This document shows positions 9,190-16,891 of a stretch of DNA of 64,000 bases, one piece after another (positions within the stretch are counted from its first letter, which is position 1; every line of letters starts with the position of its first letter). The notes below the pieces were generated by a model. It saw only the letters and a program-made list of their open reading frames with translations. It made no database searches and had not been told where the DNA came from. A program made the position numbers and the translations under genes. Source of the DNA: DAISKN01 sp963716925 (lineage in GTDB: Bacteria > Acidobacteriota > Vicinamibacteria > Marinacidobacterales > SMYC01); the NCBI GenBank assembly GCA_963716925.1, contig CAVQUX010000014.1:1054001-1118000 (forward strand). The letters run 5' to 3'.

Positions 9190-11585
9190 ATGCAGGACCT
9201 CCTCCTCGGCTTCCGGTCGCTCCGGGCGAGCCCCGGCTACTCCCTGGTGGTGGTTCTTACCGTGGGGCTCGGGATCGCCGCCACCACGACGATCGTGAGC
9301 TTCATTTCTCCCTACCTTATTAGAGAGCTCCCGTTCGAGGACCCGGAGCGCCTGGTCCAGATTGGTCAGGTCGACCCGGTCAGTGGATGGGACTCGGCCC
9401 GGCTTTCGCTTCCCATGTTCCGGGACTGGGAGGAGCGCACCCGCTCGTTCGAGGGGCTCGGGACCTATTACTACACGACGAAGAACGTCACCGGCGCGGA
9501 AGGGCCCGAGAGAATCGCCGCCGGTGTGCTCTCGGAGAACCTGTTCCAGGTGCTCGGTGTCTCGGCGCAGTCTCGGCCGGACTTTCGAGGCCGGGGACGA
9601 AGGCGTCGTCATCCTCGGCCATGGGCTGTGGCAAAGGCGCTACGGAGGGGATCCCGCCATCCTCGGCCGCTCGATAGTCCTCGACGGAGCACCCCACGTC
9701 GTCATCGGCATCATGCCCCGCGATTTCAACTTCCCCTTCGGCGGAGTGAAGATGTGGCTGCCGCTTCCTCCCGCGGCCGGAGCCGAGGCGCGGGATCGAG
9801 ACCTCCACATCCCCGTCGGCCGGTTGAAGCCGGACGCGACCGCGGAAAGCGCGCGGCTGGAGCTCGAGGCCATCCAGCGCGAGCTCGCGGCCGCCCACCC
9901 GGATATCGACGGGCGATTCTCCGGGGTGACCGTGAAGCCGATGCGCGAAGCCCTCAACTTCGCATTCGACGTGATGGAAAAGAGCTTCGCCGTCCTTCTC
10001 GCCGCGGTCTGGTTCGTGCTCCTCATCGCCTGTGTCAACGTGGCGAGCCTCACTCTCGCGCGGACGAGCGCGAGGTCGCGCGAGGTCGCGGTGCGCTCGG
10101 CACTCGGCGCCGGGCGATCGCGGCTGGTGCGCCAGCTCCTCTCGGAAAGCCTCCTCCTCGCCGTCGCCGGCGGGGCCCTCGGCACCCTGCTGGCGTTCTG
10201 GGGCGCCCGCGCTCTCGGCCCCTTGATTCCCGAGGATATCTTCCGTGTCGGGGAGGCGGGCGTCGACTCGACGGCGCTCCTGTTCTCGCTCGCGCTGACG
10301 CTTCTGACGCCGCTCGTCTTCGGTCTCGGGCCCGCCCTCCACGCGTCGCGGCTCGATCTCGCGGGAGCGCTCAACGCCTCCGGCCGCTCGGGGGCCGGTC
10401 TCGCCGCCGTGCGGTGGCGGCGCCGCCTGGTGGTGGCGGAGATCGCGATGGCGATCGTTCTCGTGGGTGCGACCGGACTCATGCTGAGGAGCTTTCTCGC
10501 GCTCCAGGATGTCGACCTGGGATTCCGGCCTCGCCGCGTCGTGACGGTCGAAATCACCCTTCCGGAGGGCGGCTATCCCGACCACGAGCGCCAGCAGAGC
10601 TACTTCGAGCGGGCGGTGTCCGAGCTCGAGGCCCTTCCCGGTGTCCGAGCCGCGGCGGCCGTCGCTCCGCTTCCCATGAATCACGAGCTCTGGTCGACTT
10701 CGTTCGCGCCCGCGGGCAGGGCTCCGGCGGCGGCGGAGGACTGGCCGCAAGCGCGTGAGTTCCGCGTCTCCGCCGGGTATTTCGACGCGATGGGAATCCC
10801 GCTCCTCGCGGGCCGCGCGATTGTGGAGGGCGACGGGCTCGACGCTCCGAAGGTGGTCCAAGTCAGTCGCTCGCTCGCTGAGCGCCACTGGCCGGGGAAG
10901 AGTCCGATAGGAGAGTCGATCTGGATCGGGGTTCCGGCAGATCCGGAAACGGCGAGCGTCGTCGGAGTCGTGGCGGACGTGAAGCACGACGGCTTCGAGG
11001 ACGAGAATCCGGTCCAGCTGTATCGGCCGCTCGCTCAGTCCGGAGCTCGCGGCCGCTTCCTTCTCATCGCCGCCGAGGGCGCGACCGAAGCGGTATCGGG
11101 TCCGGTGCGCGAGGCGCTTCGTCGTCTTGACCCCGATCTTCCTATGACCATCCGGCCGATGACGGACATCGTTGCCGAGAGCATGCTCCAGTGGAGCGTG
11201 AGCTCGATGCTTCTCGGGATCTTCGGGCTCGCGGCGCTCGCGCTCGCGAGCCTCGGAATCTATGGCATCGTTTCCTACTCCGTCGCCTCGAGGCGGCGGG
11301 AGATGGGCTTGCGAATGGCTCTGGGAGCGACGGGCGGCGAGGTCTGCCGTCTCGTGCTCGCGGAGGGACTGAAGCTCGCGGGCCTTGGCCTCGGTCTCGG
11401 CCTCCTGCTCGCGGCGGTCGGGGCGAGGCTCATCCAGTCGATGCTCTATGGGGTCGGTCCCTTCGATTCTTTTGACGTTCGTGGCGGTTACTGCGATTTT
11501 CTTGGGTACGGCCACACTCGCGACGCTCCTTCCCGCCGGACTCGCCGGCCGAACCAACCCCATCGTCGTCTTGAGGTACGAGTAG
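9190..11585 (+). pseudogene. MacB/FtsX-type ABC permease, acidobacterial orphan type, two frame breaks
   Basis: Duplicated permease of about 798 residues with two MacB_PCD-FtsX repeats and no ATPase gene beside it. It opens with LLLGFRSLRASPGYS and the membrane helix VVVLTVGLGIAATTTIV, followed by a periplasmic domain. Typical FtsX helices follow (SREVAVRSALGAGRSRLVRQ and, in the second half, RRREMGLRMALGATGGEV). The reading frame shifts near 9570 (after FQVLGVSAQ, resuming LGRTFEAGDEGVV) and again near 11470 (after GVGPFDS, resuming LTFVAVTAIF), ending in the expected NPIVVLRYE tail. Both flanks are fully conserved, so sequencing error is as likely as true decay. The substrate is unknown. 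Confidence 0.85.
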
Positions 11586-11654
11586 GCGGCTCATTTTTTA
11601 ACCAAAAAATAATCTTTCGTTCATGTTATCTTTACTGAACGAGGGATCAGTTTC

Positions 11655-12077
11655 ATGGTGGGGCTTCTGGGTGTCCTGCTTCTCGCCGCCTCCGATGGAG
11701 ACGCTCTCAGCCGCAGTCTGTATGTACCCGTCGAGCTCCGGGTCTGCGAGCACCTCGAGGGCGCGGTCCTGTACCGCGGCGACGAGCCCTTGAGAACCCT
11801 TCCGGGCAAGCAGGTCTTTCAGTTCACGTTCTTTCCCGGGTTGAACCGCATCGAGCCCGACTTCGAGCGCGTACGCGTCGAGGGCGAGGGCTTCCGAACC
11901 GAGCTCATCATCACCCCCGCATCCGTCTACATCGGGAACAAGAAGATCGATCTCGACGTCGAGGGGCAGTTGACCCGCCTCCGCCACCACGTCGACTCCC
12001 GGCACGAGACGGTGAAGCTCACGCTTCGCTGCAGCCAGGCTTGCTCTCGATCGACGACGCCCGCGGTTTCACGTTAA
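11655..12077 (+). CDS. Small exported protein of unknown function
   Basis: 140 residues with a short signal-like N-terminus (VGLLGVLLLAAS) and a beta-rich mature part containing YVPVELRVCEH and a Gly-Leu-Asn turn (FFPGLNRIEPDFERV). Two C-terminal cysteines (RCSQAC) could form a disulfide. The AT-rich stretch before it (TTTTTTAACCAAAAAATAA near 11590) is unusual here and may carry the promoter. No family recognised. Confidence 0.6.
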   Translation: MVGLLGVLLLAASDGDALSRSLYVPVELRVCEHLEGAVLYRGDEPLRTLPGKQVFQFTFFPGLNRIEPDFERVRVEGEGFRTELIITPASVYIGNKKIDLDVEGQLTRLRHHVDSRHETVKLTLRCSQACSRSTTPAVSR

Positions 12078-12183
12078 CCGGAAGTGCATCGTGACCGTCC
12101 TCCGGAAGGGGGACGGTTTCTCCAGCTCTTCGAGGGCGAATCGGTGGTGAAGAGGCCATGAATCGAGCTATAACGCGGTGGCC

Positions 12184-12606
12184 ATGGCCAGGGCGAAGCC
12201 GAAGGCGTCCGATATCTTGAAGCGCGTCCGCGAGATTTGTCTTTCCCTCCCCGAGACGACGGAGAAGGAGGCCTGGTCCGCACCCACGTTCCGGGTGAAG
12301 AAAAAGATGTTCGCGATGTTCCTGAACCATCACCACGGCGATGGCCGGGTGGCGCTCTGGCTCGACGCCCCGCCGGGCGACCAGGAGCTCCTGGTGGCCG
12401 CGGACCCCGTGCGCTTCTTCGTGCCGCCTTATCAGGGACCCTTCGGCTGGATCGGCGTCCGCGTCGATCTCGACCCGGACTGGGACGAAGTCCGCGAGCT
12501 CGTGGTCGACGCCTGGCGGACCTCGGCGCCGAAGACGCTGCTCGCGCGTCCGGACGCGGCGGCGAGCCCCCCGGCGAAGAAAACGCGGCGGACGAAAGCG
12601 AAGTAG
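12184..12606 (+). CDS. MmcQ/YjbR-like protein
   Basis: 140-residue protein of the MmcQ/YjbR double-wing fold. The N-terminal helix ICLSLPETTEKEAW, the strand pair TFRVKKKMFAMF and the C-terminal GWIGVRVDLDPDWDEVRELVVDAWR are characteristic. A lysine- and alanine-rich tail follows. The ATG at 12184 is preferred over an in-frame GTG six bases earlier. Members are small cytosolic proteins, possibly DNA- or ligand-binding, without an assigned reaction. It stands alone and is convergent with the next pair. Confidence 0.8.
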   Translation: MARAKPKASDILKRVREICLSLPETTEKEAWSAPTFRVKKKMFAMFLNHHHGDGRVALWLDAPPGDQELLVAADPVRFFVPPYQGPFGWIGVRVDLDPDWDEVRELVVDAWRTSAPKTLLARPDAAASPPAKKTRRTKAK

Positions 12607-12608
12607 AC

Positions 12609-12869
12609 TCAGCTTTTGTCGGGCCGCTCCTTTGGCTCGAGCGCGCTCCGCCAGCGGCGGTACGCGCGGCGTACGTAGCGGAGTCGATCCAGGGGAGTGG
12701 GATAGCTCCTCCGGAACCAGGACACGAGCTCGAGAATCTCTTCCCGCTCCGAATCGCCGATGGGTGTTCGCAGCGCGGCTTCGACTTCTTCCCTGGAGAG
12801 CTGTCGCTCGCTCAACTCCTTCAACTTCCGTACGAGCTCGGCGGAGGGGCGGTACGCGTCAGCGCTCAC
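12609..12869 (-). CDS. Small helical protein paired with a nucleotidyltransferase-like gene
   Basis: 86 residues, almost entirely charged amphipathic helices (LVRKLKELSERQLSREEVEAAL, and YVRRAYRRWRSALEP). Its start overlaps the end of the upstream nucleotidyltransferase-like gene by 11 bases, so translation is probably coupled. Size, charge and context suit the partner of a toxin-antitoxin or similar two-gene module. No named family recognised. Confidence 0.6.
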   Translation of the reverse strand: MSADAYRPSAELVRKLKELSERQLSREEVEAALRTPIGDSEREEILELVSWFRRSYPTPLDRLRYVRRAYRRWRSALEPKERPDKS

Positions 12870-13344
12870 CGTTCACCTCCGCCGACCGAAGCACTTGAAG
12901 GAGCCGAATGTCCTCCAGGTCCTTGGGGCGCGCCGCGAACCGCTTGGTCAGGATCAGGTCGTCCAGGGCGGGCAAGTCCACCTTCACACCGGGCGCGAGC
13001 TCGAGAGCGCGGCGCCGCGTCCACAGGTCCTCGAAACGAACGTCGATGCCGTCCACCGTCGGAACCCCTCGGGCGACGAGAACGTCGACCTTCTCCAGGT
13101 TCTCGAGAGCGTAGCCGCCCCGACGTCGCGCCTCCTCGGGCGTCCTCGTCGGGACGAGGCCGAAGGGCTCGGAGGCGCGATTGAGGGCCGCGGAATCGTC
13201 GATGTGAATCCAGAAATCGTAGTCCGCGGTGAGTACGGGAAGGCCCAGGATGACGAGAGCTCTTCGGCCGATCAGGAGAGAGCGGGCTCCGCTATTCTGA
13301 ACGGCGCGAAAGAACTCGACTTCGTCGAACTCCGATCCCTCCAT
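12859..13344 (-). CDS. Nucleotidyltransferase-fold protein (AbiEii/DUF6036-like)
   Basis: 161 residues. A SLLIGRRALVILGLPVLTADYDFWI segment matches the core of minimal nucleotidyltransferases related to AbiEii toxins: a Gly-rich helix start followed by the DxD-type metal ligands in TADYDF. The usual second G of GG/GS is replaced by R. A later acidic region (DGIDVRFEDLWTRR) and DLPALDDLILTKRFAARPKDLEDIRLL resemble the helical end of that family. It is the first gene of a two-gene unit with the small helical protein. It could be a transferase toxin with its partner, or a stand-alone NTase; activity is unproven. Confidence 0.65.
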   Translation of the reverse strand: MEGSEFDEVEFFRAVQNSGARSLLIGRRALVILGLPVLTADYDFWIHIDDSAALNRASEPFGLVPTRTPEEARRRGGYALENLEKVDVLVARGVPTVDGIDVRFEDLWTRRRALELAPGVKVDLPALDDLILTKRFAARPKDLEDIRLLQVLRSAEVNGER

Positions 13345-13445
13345 GGCTGGCTCGCGTTTAGAGTACAGGAAGAGGGCTCATCGGACCACCGATGCCTGCG
13401 GGAGCGGTTCTGTCGCCCTCGCTTTGGCGCCGTCCCAGTGGCGGG

Positions 13446-13481
13446 TTGCGGAACCGGCGCGCATTCAGATATACGTATATC
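13446..13481 (+). promoter_or_regulatory. arsR promoter with 14-bp palindromic operator
   Basis: TTGCGG (13446-13451), an 18-base spacer and TATACG (13470-13475). The -10 lies inside a perfect 14-bp palindrome, GATATACGTATATC (13468-13481), ending three bases before the arsR ATG. AT-rich palindromes over the -10 are typical ArsR/SmtB operators, so this is a likely autoregulatory site. Confidence 0.65.
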
Positions 13482-13484
13482 GTT

Positions 13485-13841
13485 ATGTCGATCGCGCTCG
13501 ACGTACGCCCTGTTTGCCGCCTCTTCAAGGCTCTCGGAGACGAGACCCGGCTCCGGATCGTGGCGCTCCTCTCGCACGACGAGCTCTGCGTGTGCCACCT
13601 CGTCGACGCCCTTCGCCTGTCGCAGCCCCACGTTTCGCGCCACCTCGCGATTCTGCGAGCCGCGGGCGTCGTCGAGAGCCGCCGCGAAGGCAGCTGGATC
13701 TACTACCGTCTCGCGCCCCAGATGGATCGCGACTGCGAACGACAGCTCGAGGCGCTGGCCCGCTCGTTCGAGAAGCGCGCGGTCGTCGGCCGCGACCTCG
13801 AGCGTCTGGTGAAACTACGCGGGCCCGAGGCCTGCCGTTGA
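13485..13841 (+). CDS. arsR: ArsR-family arsenite-responsive repressor
   Basis: 118-residue winged-helix repressor. The sensing motif ELCVCHL (Cys35 and Cys37 in helix alpha-3) is the classic As(III)/Sb(III) site. The recognition helix LSQPHVSRHLAILRAAGVV and the wing EGSWIYYRL follow. The ATG at 13485 is chosen because upstream in-frame starts would fall in or before the operator palindrome. The leader is nearly absent. It is followed nine bases later by arsC, forming an arsRC operon. Confidence 0.93.
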   Translation: MSIALDVRPVCRLFKALGDETRLRIVALLSHDELCVCHLVDALRLSQPHVSRHLAILRAAGVVESRREGSWIYYRLAPQMDRDCERQLEALARSFEKRAVVGRDLERLVKLRGPEACR

Positions 13842-13850
13842 GGAGACCCA

Positions 13851-14357
13851 TTGACGTACAACGTACTCTTCCTCTGCACCGGGAACTCGGCGCGAAGCAT
13901 CATGGCCGAGGTCCTACTGAACTACTGGGGCCGCGGCCGCTTCCAGGCCTTCAGCGCCGGGAGTCACCCGAAGGGAGAAGTGCACGCGCTCACCCTCGAG
14001 ACGCTTTCGCGGTCTCAACTTCCTACGGAGGGCGTTCGCAGCAAGAGCTGGGACGAGTTCTCCCGTCCGGGGGCGCCCCCGCTCGACTTCGTCTTCACCG
14101 TCTGCGGCAACGCCGCGCGGGAGAAATGCCCCTACTGGCCCGGTCAGCCGCTGACCGCCCACTGGGGCGTAGACGACCCGGCGCAAGTCGTGGGAACGAT
14201 GGAGGAGCAGCGCCGCGCCTTCAACCGGGCGCTCCGCGAGCTCGACGCGCGCATCAAGCTCTTCGTGAACCTCCCGTTCGACTCGCTCGACAAGCTGGCG
14301 CTTCAGGAGCGACTCGAGGGCATCGGACGCGTCCCTTCGCCCGAGCTTACGGACTGA
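13851..14357 (+). CDS. arsC: Arsenate reductase, thioredoxin-coupled (LMW-PTP fold)
   Basis: Reduces arsenate to arsenite for efflux. 168 residues. The P-loop CTGNSARS has the nucleophile Cys9. The two further redox cysteines of the pI258-type cascade are Cys85 and Cys93 in VCGNAAREKCPYW, and HWGVDDPA is also typical. It starts with TTG, nine bases after arsR. The arsenite pump acr3 is not adjacent but lies about 5 kb downstream on the opposite strand. Confidence 0.93.
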   Translation: MTYNVLFLCTGNSARSIMAEVLLNYWGRGRFQAFSAGSHPKGEVHALTLETLSRSQLPTEGVRSKSWDEFSRPGAPPLDFVFTVCGNAAREKCPYWPGQPLTAHWGVDDPAQVVGTMEEQRRAFNRALRELDARIKLFVNLPFDSLDKLALQERLEGIGRVPSPELTD

Positions 14358-14374
14358 GCCTCGACTCCAAATGC

Positions 14375-14635
14375 CTAATGGCCGGTGTAGCCGTCCACAA
14401 TCTTGCCGTCCGCGATGTTCTGGAGTGCGGCGCGTGTGGGCCGCTCTTCCAGCCAGGGTGCCTGAGGTGAATTCGTTTGCGGATCGTGGGCGTATCCCAG
14501 GAGCGTCTTCGCGAAATCGCGGCTTATCAGACCGTCGTGGACTCTACGCCTGAGCGTGCTCTCGTACTCCTTGCTCAGGATCAAGCGCCTCGCGAATTCC
14601 CCGACATCGGTAGTTTTCTTTCGCCTGGTCTCCAT
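14375..14635 (-). CDS. Small hypothetical protein
   Basis: 86 residues from the ATG at 14635, which has AAGGGGG six to seven bases upstream. An upstream in-frame start at 14704 is less supported. The protein is basic and helical (VGEFARRLILSKEYESTLRRRVHDGLISRDFAKTLL) with a proline-rich stretch near the end. It is convergent with arsC. No family recognised. Confidence 0.5.
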   Translation of the reverse strand: METRRKKTTDVGEFARRLILSKEYESTLRRRVHDGLISRDFAKTLLGYAHDPQTNSPQAPWLEERPTRAALQNIADGKIVDGYTGH

Positions 14636-14728
14636 GTCGACCCCCTTGAGACCAATCCAACGCGGTGAAATGTTCTTACCCCGAGAACGAAGGGATTCTA
14701 GCACGCGGTGTCAACCGACCCGACGCGG

Positions 14729-14745
14729 TGGTGCCGAAGCGGGGA
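14729..14745. repeat. 17-bp direct repeat of the tRNA-Leu(CAG) 3' end (att-like)
   Basis: TGGTGCCGAAGCGGGGA is identical to 16744-16760, the 3' terminus of tRNA-Leu(CAG) including its CCA and acceptor stem. The two copies are in direct orientation 2,015 bases apart. This is the arrangement left when an element integrates into a tRNA 3' end. The 320 bases between the small gene and the amidohydrolase otherwise hold nothing I recognise. Confidence 0.55.
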
Positions 14746-14956
14746 GTGGGCAGGCTACCTAGTGCACCTTTCGAGGCTTTTCGTCCGATCTACTTCACCG
14801 TGACTTACGTGCCGCTCTCGGCTGTCCCTTGTCGCGTTTTTCGTGTGCTGCCGGAAATCTCGTGATTTACAATTCCCTACCCGCAAGCGCCATTCCGACC
14901 GTCGGGGTGTTGACGAAATTCGAGGAGACGACGCTGACCTGACTCGAGGAGGGACG

Positions 14957-16450
14957 ATGTTGCTTCGACGGATAGTGGCTCTCTTGTTCCTCGCGAGCGC
15001 CCTGAGCGCCGCCGGTTTCGCTGAGGAACGGAAGATGAACTCCACGCGGGTCGCCCTGCTCCCGGCCCTCGTGGTGAGGAACGTGACCCTGGTCGACGCC
15101 GTGACTCCACCGCGCAGCGGCTGGACCGTACGGATCGCGGATGGACGCATCGACCGCCTCGAACCTGCGGACGAGGTCCAGGTTCCGGCCGGCGCTCAGA
15201 TCCTGGACGCCGCCGGTGGATTCCTGATCCCGGGGCTGTGGGATATGCACGGACACCTCAGCGGCTACTCGAGCGCCTTGGATCTGCTGATCGGCCACGG
15301 GGTGACGGGCGTGAGGGACATGGGCGACGCGCCGCCGGAAAGCTCCCGCGAGATCGAGGATTGGCGGCGCGAGATTGACGCGGGTCGGCGGATCGGCCCG
15401 CGCATCGTGGCTCCAGGACCGACACTGGACGGTCCGCGTGGTATCACCGACCCGGGGCGGATCTTCGTCTCCGGCCCGGGCGACGTGGCCGCCGCTCTCG
15501 CCACGCTGCGCTCGCGAGGCGGTGCGTTCGCCAAGATCCACGACTGGTTGCCCCGCGACGCGTACTTCGCGCTGATGCGCGCCGCCCGCGAGGTGGGCGT
15601 TCCAGTGGCCGGCCACGTCCCGGCTTCAGTCACGACCCTCGAGGCCGCCGAGGCCGGTCAGGTTTCGATTGAGCATCTCAATAGGCTTTTTATCGCTGCC
15701 TCGTCGCGGGAAGCCGGGCTGCGAGCCGAGCTCCTTGCTCATATGCAGGAGGCGCGAGAGAGCGGGAGCGAGACTGGCTTCTGGGAGTGGACAACGCAGG
15801 AGGCGCATGTCGAGGACCTCCTTTCGTCCTGGGACCCGGCGCGGGCCGAGGCGCTTCTCGAGGCGTTCCGCCGGCACGGGACATGGCACTGCCCGACGCT
15901 CGTCGTGCTCAGCCCGAAGCCTCCGCCGCGAGACGCATCCGCCGGCCGCTACGTCTACCGCTCGGCTGCTGCGCGGTGCGGGAATTCAGATTCGCACGGG
16001 CCCCCGCCGTCGACGGCGGGCGAGCAGGTCTTCGCGAGGCAGCTCGCGTTCGTGGCCCAGCTTCAACGGGGCGGAGTCGGTCTCCTGACCGGCAGCGACT
16101 TCGTCCGGCCCGACGGCGAGGCTCTGGAGGAGTTCGGACGCTGCGACGTGCCGCTTCCGGGGCTGTCGGTGCACGAGGAACTTCTGTGGCTGGCGGAGGC
16201 AGGGCTCACTCCGAGCGAAGCGCTCGCGGCCGCCACCACGGGGCCTGCGCGCTTCTTCGGCGAGGCCGACACCTCCGGCCGCATCGATGCCGGCCAGCGG
16301 GCGGATCTCGTGCTGCTGGACGCGAACCCCTTCGACGACATCCGCAACACGCGGCGCATCCGGGCCGTGATCCGCGCGGGCCGGCTACTGGACCGAAAAG
16401 CGCTAGACGCGCTTCTCTCGTCCGCCGCCGAGGACGCGCAAGCGCACTGA
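14957..16450 (+). CDS. Exported amidohydrolase (imidazolonepropionase-like)
   Basis: 497 residues with a signal peptide (VALLFLASALSAAGFAEE). Amidohydrolase-superfamily metal ligands are present: His98 and His100 in DMHGHL, a likely carbamylated lysine in FAKIHDW, later histidines in VAGHVP and SIEHLNR, and the aspartate in LTGSDFVRP. The C-terminal ADLVLLDANPFDDI is typical of the metal-dependent, periplasmic imidazolonepropionase-like group, which includes enamidases and prolidase-like peptidases. The ATG at 14957 follows GAGGAGGG. It is the only gene between the two tRNA-end repeats, so it may be horizontally acquired cargo. Confidence 0.85.
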   Translation: MLLRRIVALLFLASALSAAGFAEERKMNSTRVALLPALVVRNVTLVDAVTPPRSGWTVRIADGRIDRLEPADEVQVPAGAQILDAAGGFLIPGLWDMHGHLSGYSSALDLLIGHGVTGVRDMGDAPPESSREIEDWRREIDAGRRIGPRIVAPGPTLDGPRGITDPGRIFVSGPGDVAAALATLRSRGGAFAKIHDWLPRDAYFALMRAAREVGVPVAGHVPASVTTLEAAEAGQVSIEHLNRLFIAASSREAGLRAELLAHMQEARESGSETGFWEWTTQEAHVEDLLSSWDPARAEALLEAFRRHGTWHCPTLVVLSPKPPPRDASAGRYVYRSAAARCGNSDSHGPPPSTAGEQVFARQLAFVAQLQRGGVGLLTGSDFVRPDGEALEEFGRCDVPLPGLSVHEELLWLAEAGLTPSEALAAATTGPARFFGEADTSGRIDAGQRADLVLLDANPFDDIRNTRRIRAVIRAGRLLDRKALDALLSSAAEDAQAH

Positions 16451-16743
16451 GGCTTCCGCCTCACCCTTTGCCTCGACGAGGGCCTGGAGCGGTCGAGCAT
16501 TTTCAGAACGGATTTCCGATGAGGACGAACCGGGCCCCGTAGAAAGGATGCGTGGCGAGGGCGAGGGTGAAGGGCGCCCGGCTCCCTAAGCTACGTTCCG
16601 AGGTTTCCGACGAGGCGCCGCAGTTCTTCCCAAGCCATTCAGCATGCCGAGGTACTTAGGAGCTTGGTCTTCAGTGCAGGCCATGAACCAATGTGGTCAG
16701 AATGTGGCCGACGGGGGCGCGCCAGCACTGTACGCGGTTAGGA

Positions 16744-16829
16744 TGGTGCCGAAGCGGGGACTCGAACCCCGACCCTCATAAGAGGACTGCGCCCTGAACG
16801 CAGCGCGTCTGCCATTCCGCCACTTCGGC
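16744..16829 (-). tRNA. tRNA-Leu (anticodon CAG), CCA encoded
   Basis: Class II tRNA with a GCCGAAG acceptor stem, an anticodon stem CTGCG/CGCAG around loop TTCAGGG (anticodon CAG), a long variable arm, a standard T-arm and an encoded CCA. Its last 17 bases are repeated at 14729-14745. The 293 bases between it and the amidohydrolase (16451-16743) contain no gene I can see. Confidence 0.95.
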
Positions 16830-16850
16830 GTTGGAAGTGATGCGGGTTGA

Positions 16851-16879
16851 ATGATAAGAGGGCGGCGACGTATTGTCAA
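16851..16879 (-). promoter_or_regulatory. Promoter of tRNA-Leu(CAG)
   Basis: On the minus strand a perfect TTGACA (16879-16874), a 17-base spacer and TATCAT (16856-16851). The tRNA begins about 22 bases downstream of the -10. Its presence argues against an rnr start at 16847. Confidence 0.75.
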
Positions 16880-16891
16880 AGCGGACTTCAC

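Noticed and set aside
16847..16891. Upstream TTG start for rnr
   Set aside because: The codon lies within the -10 region of the divergent tRNA-Leu promoter and adds residues not typical of RNase R.
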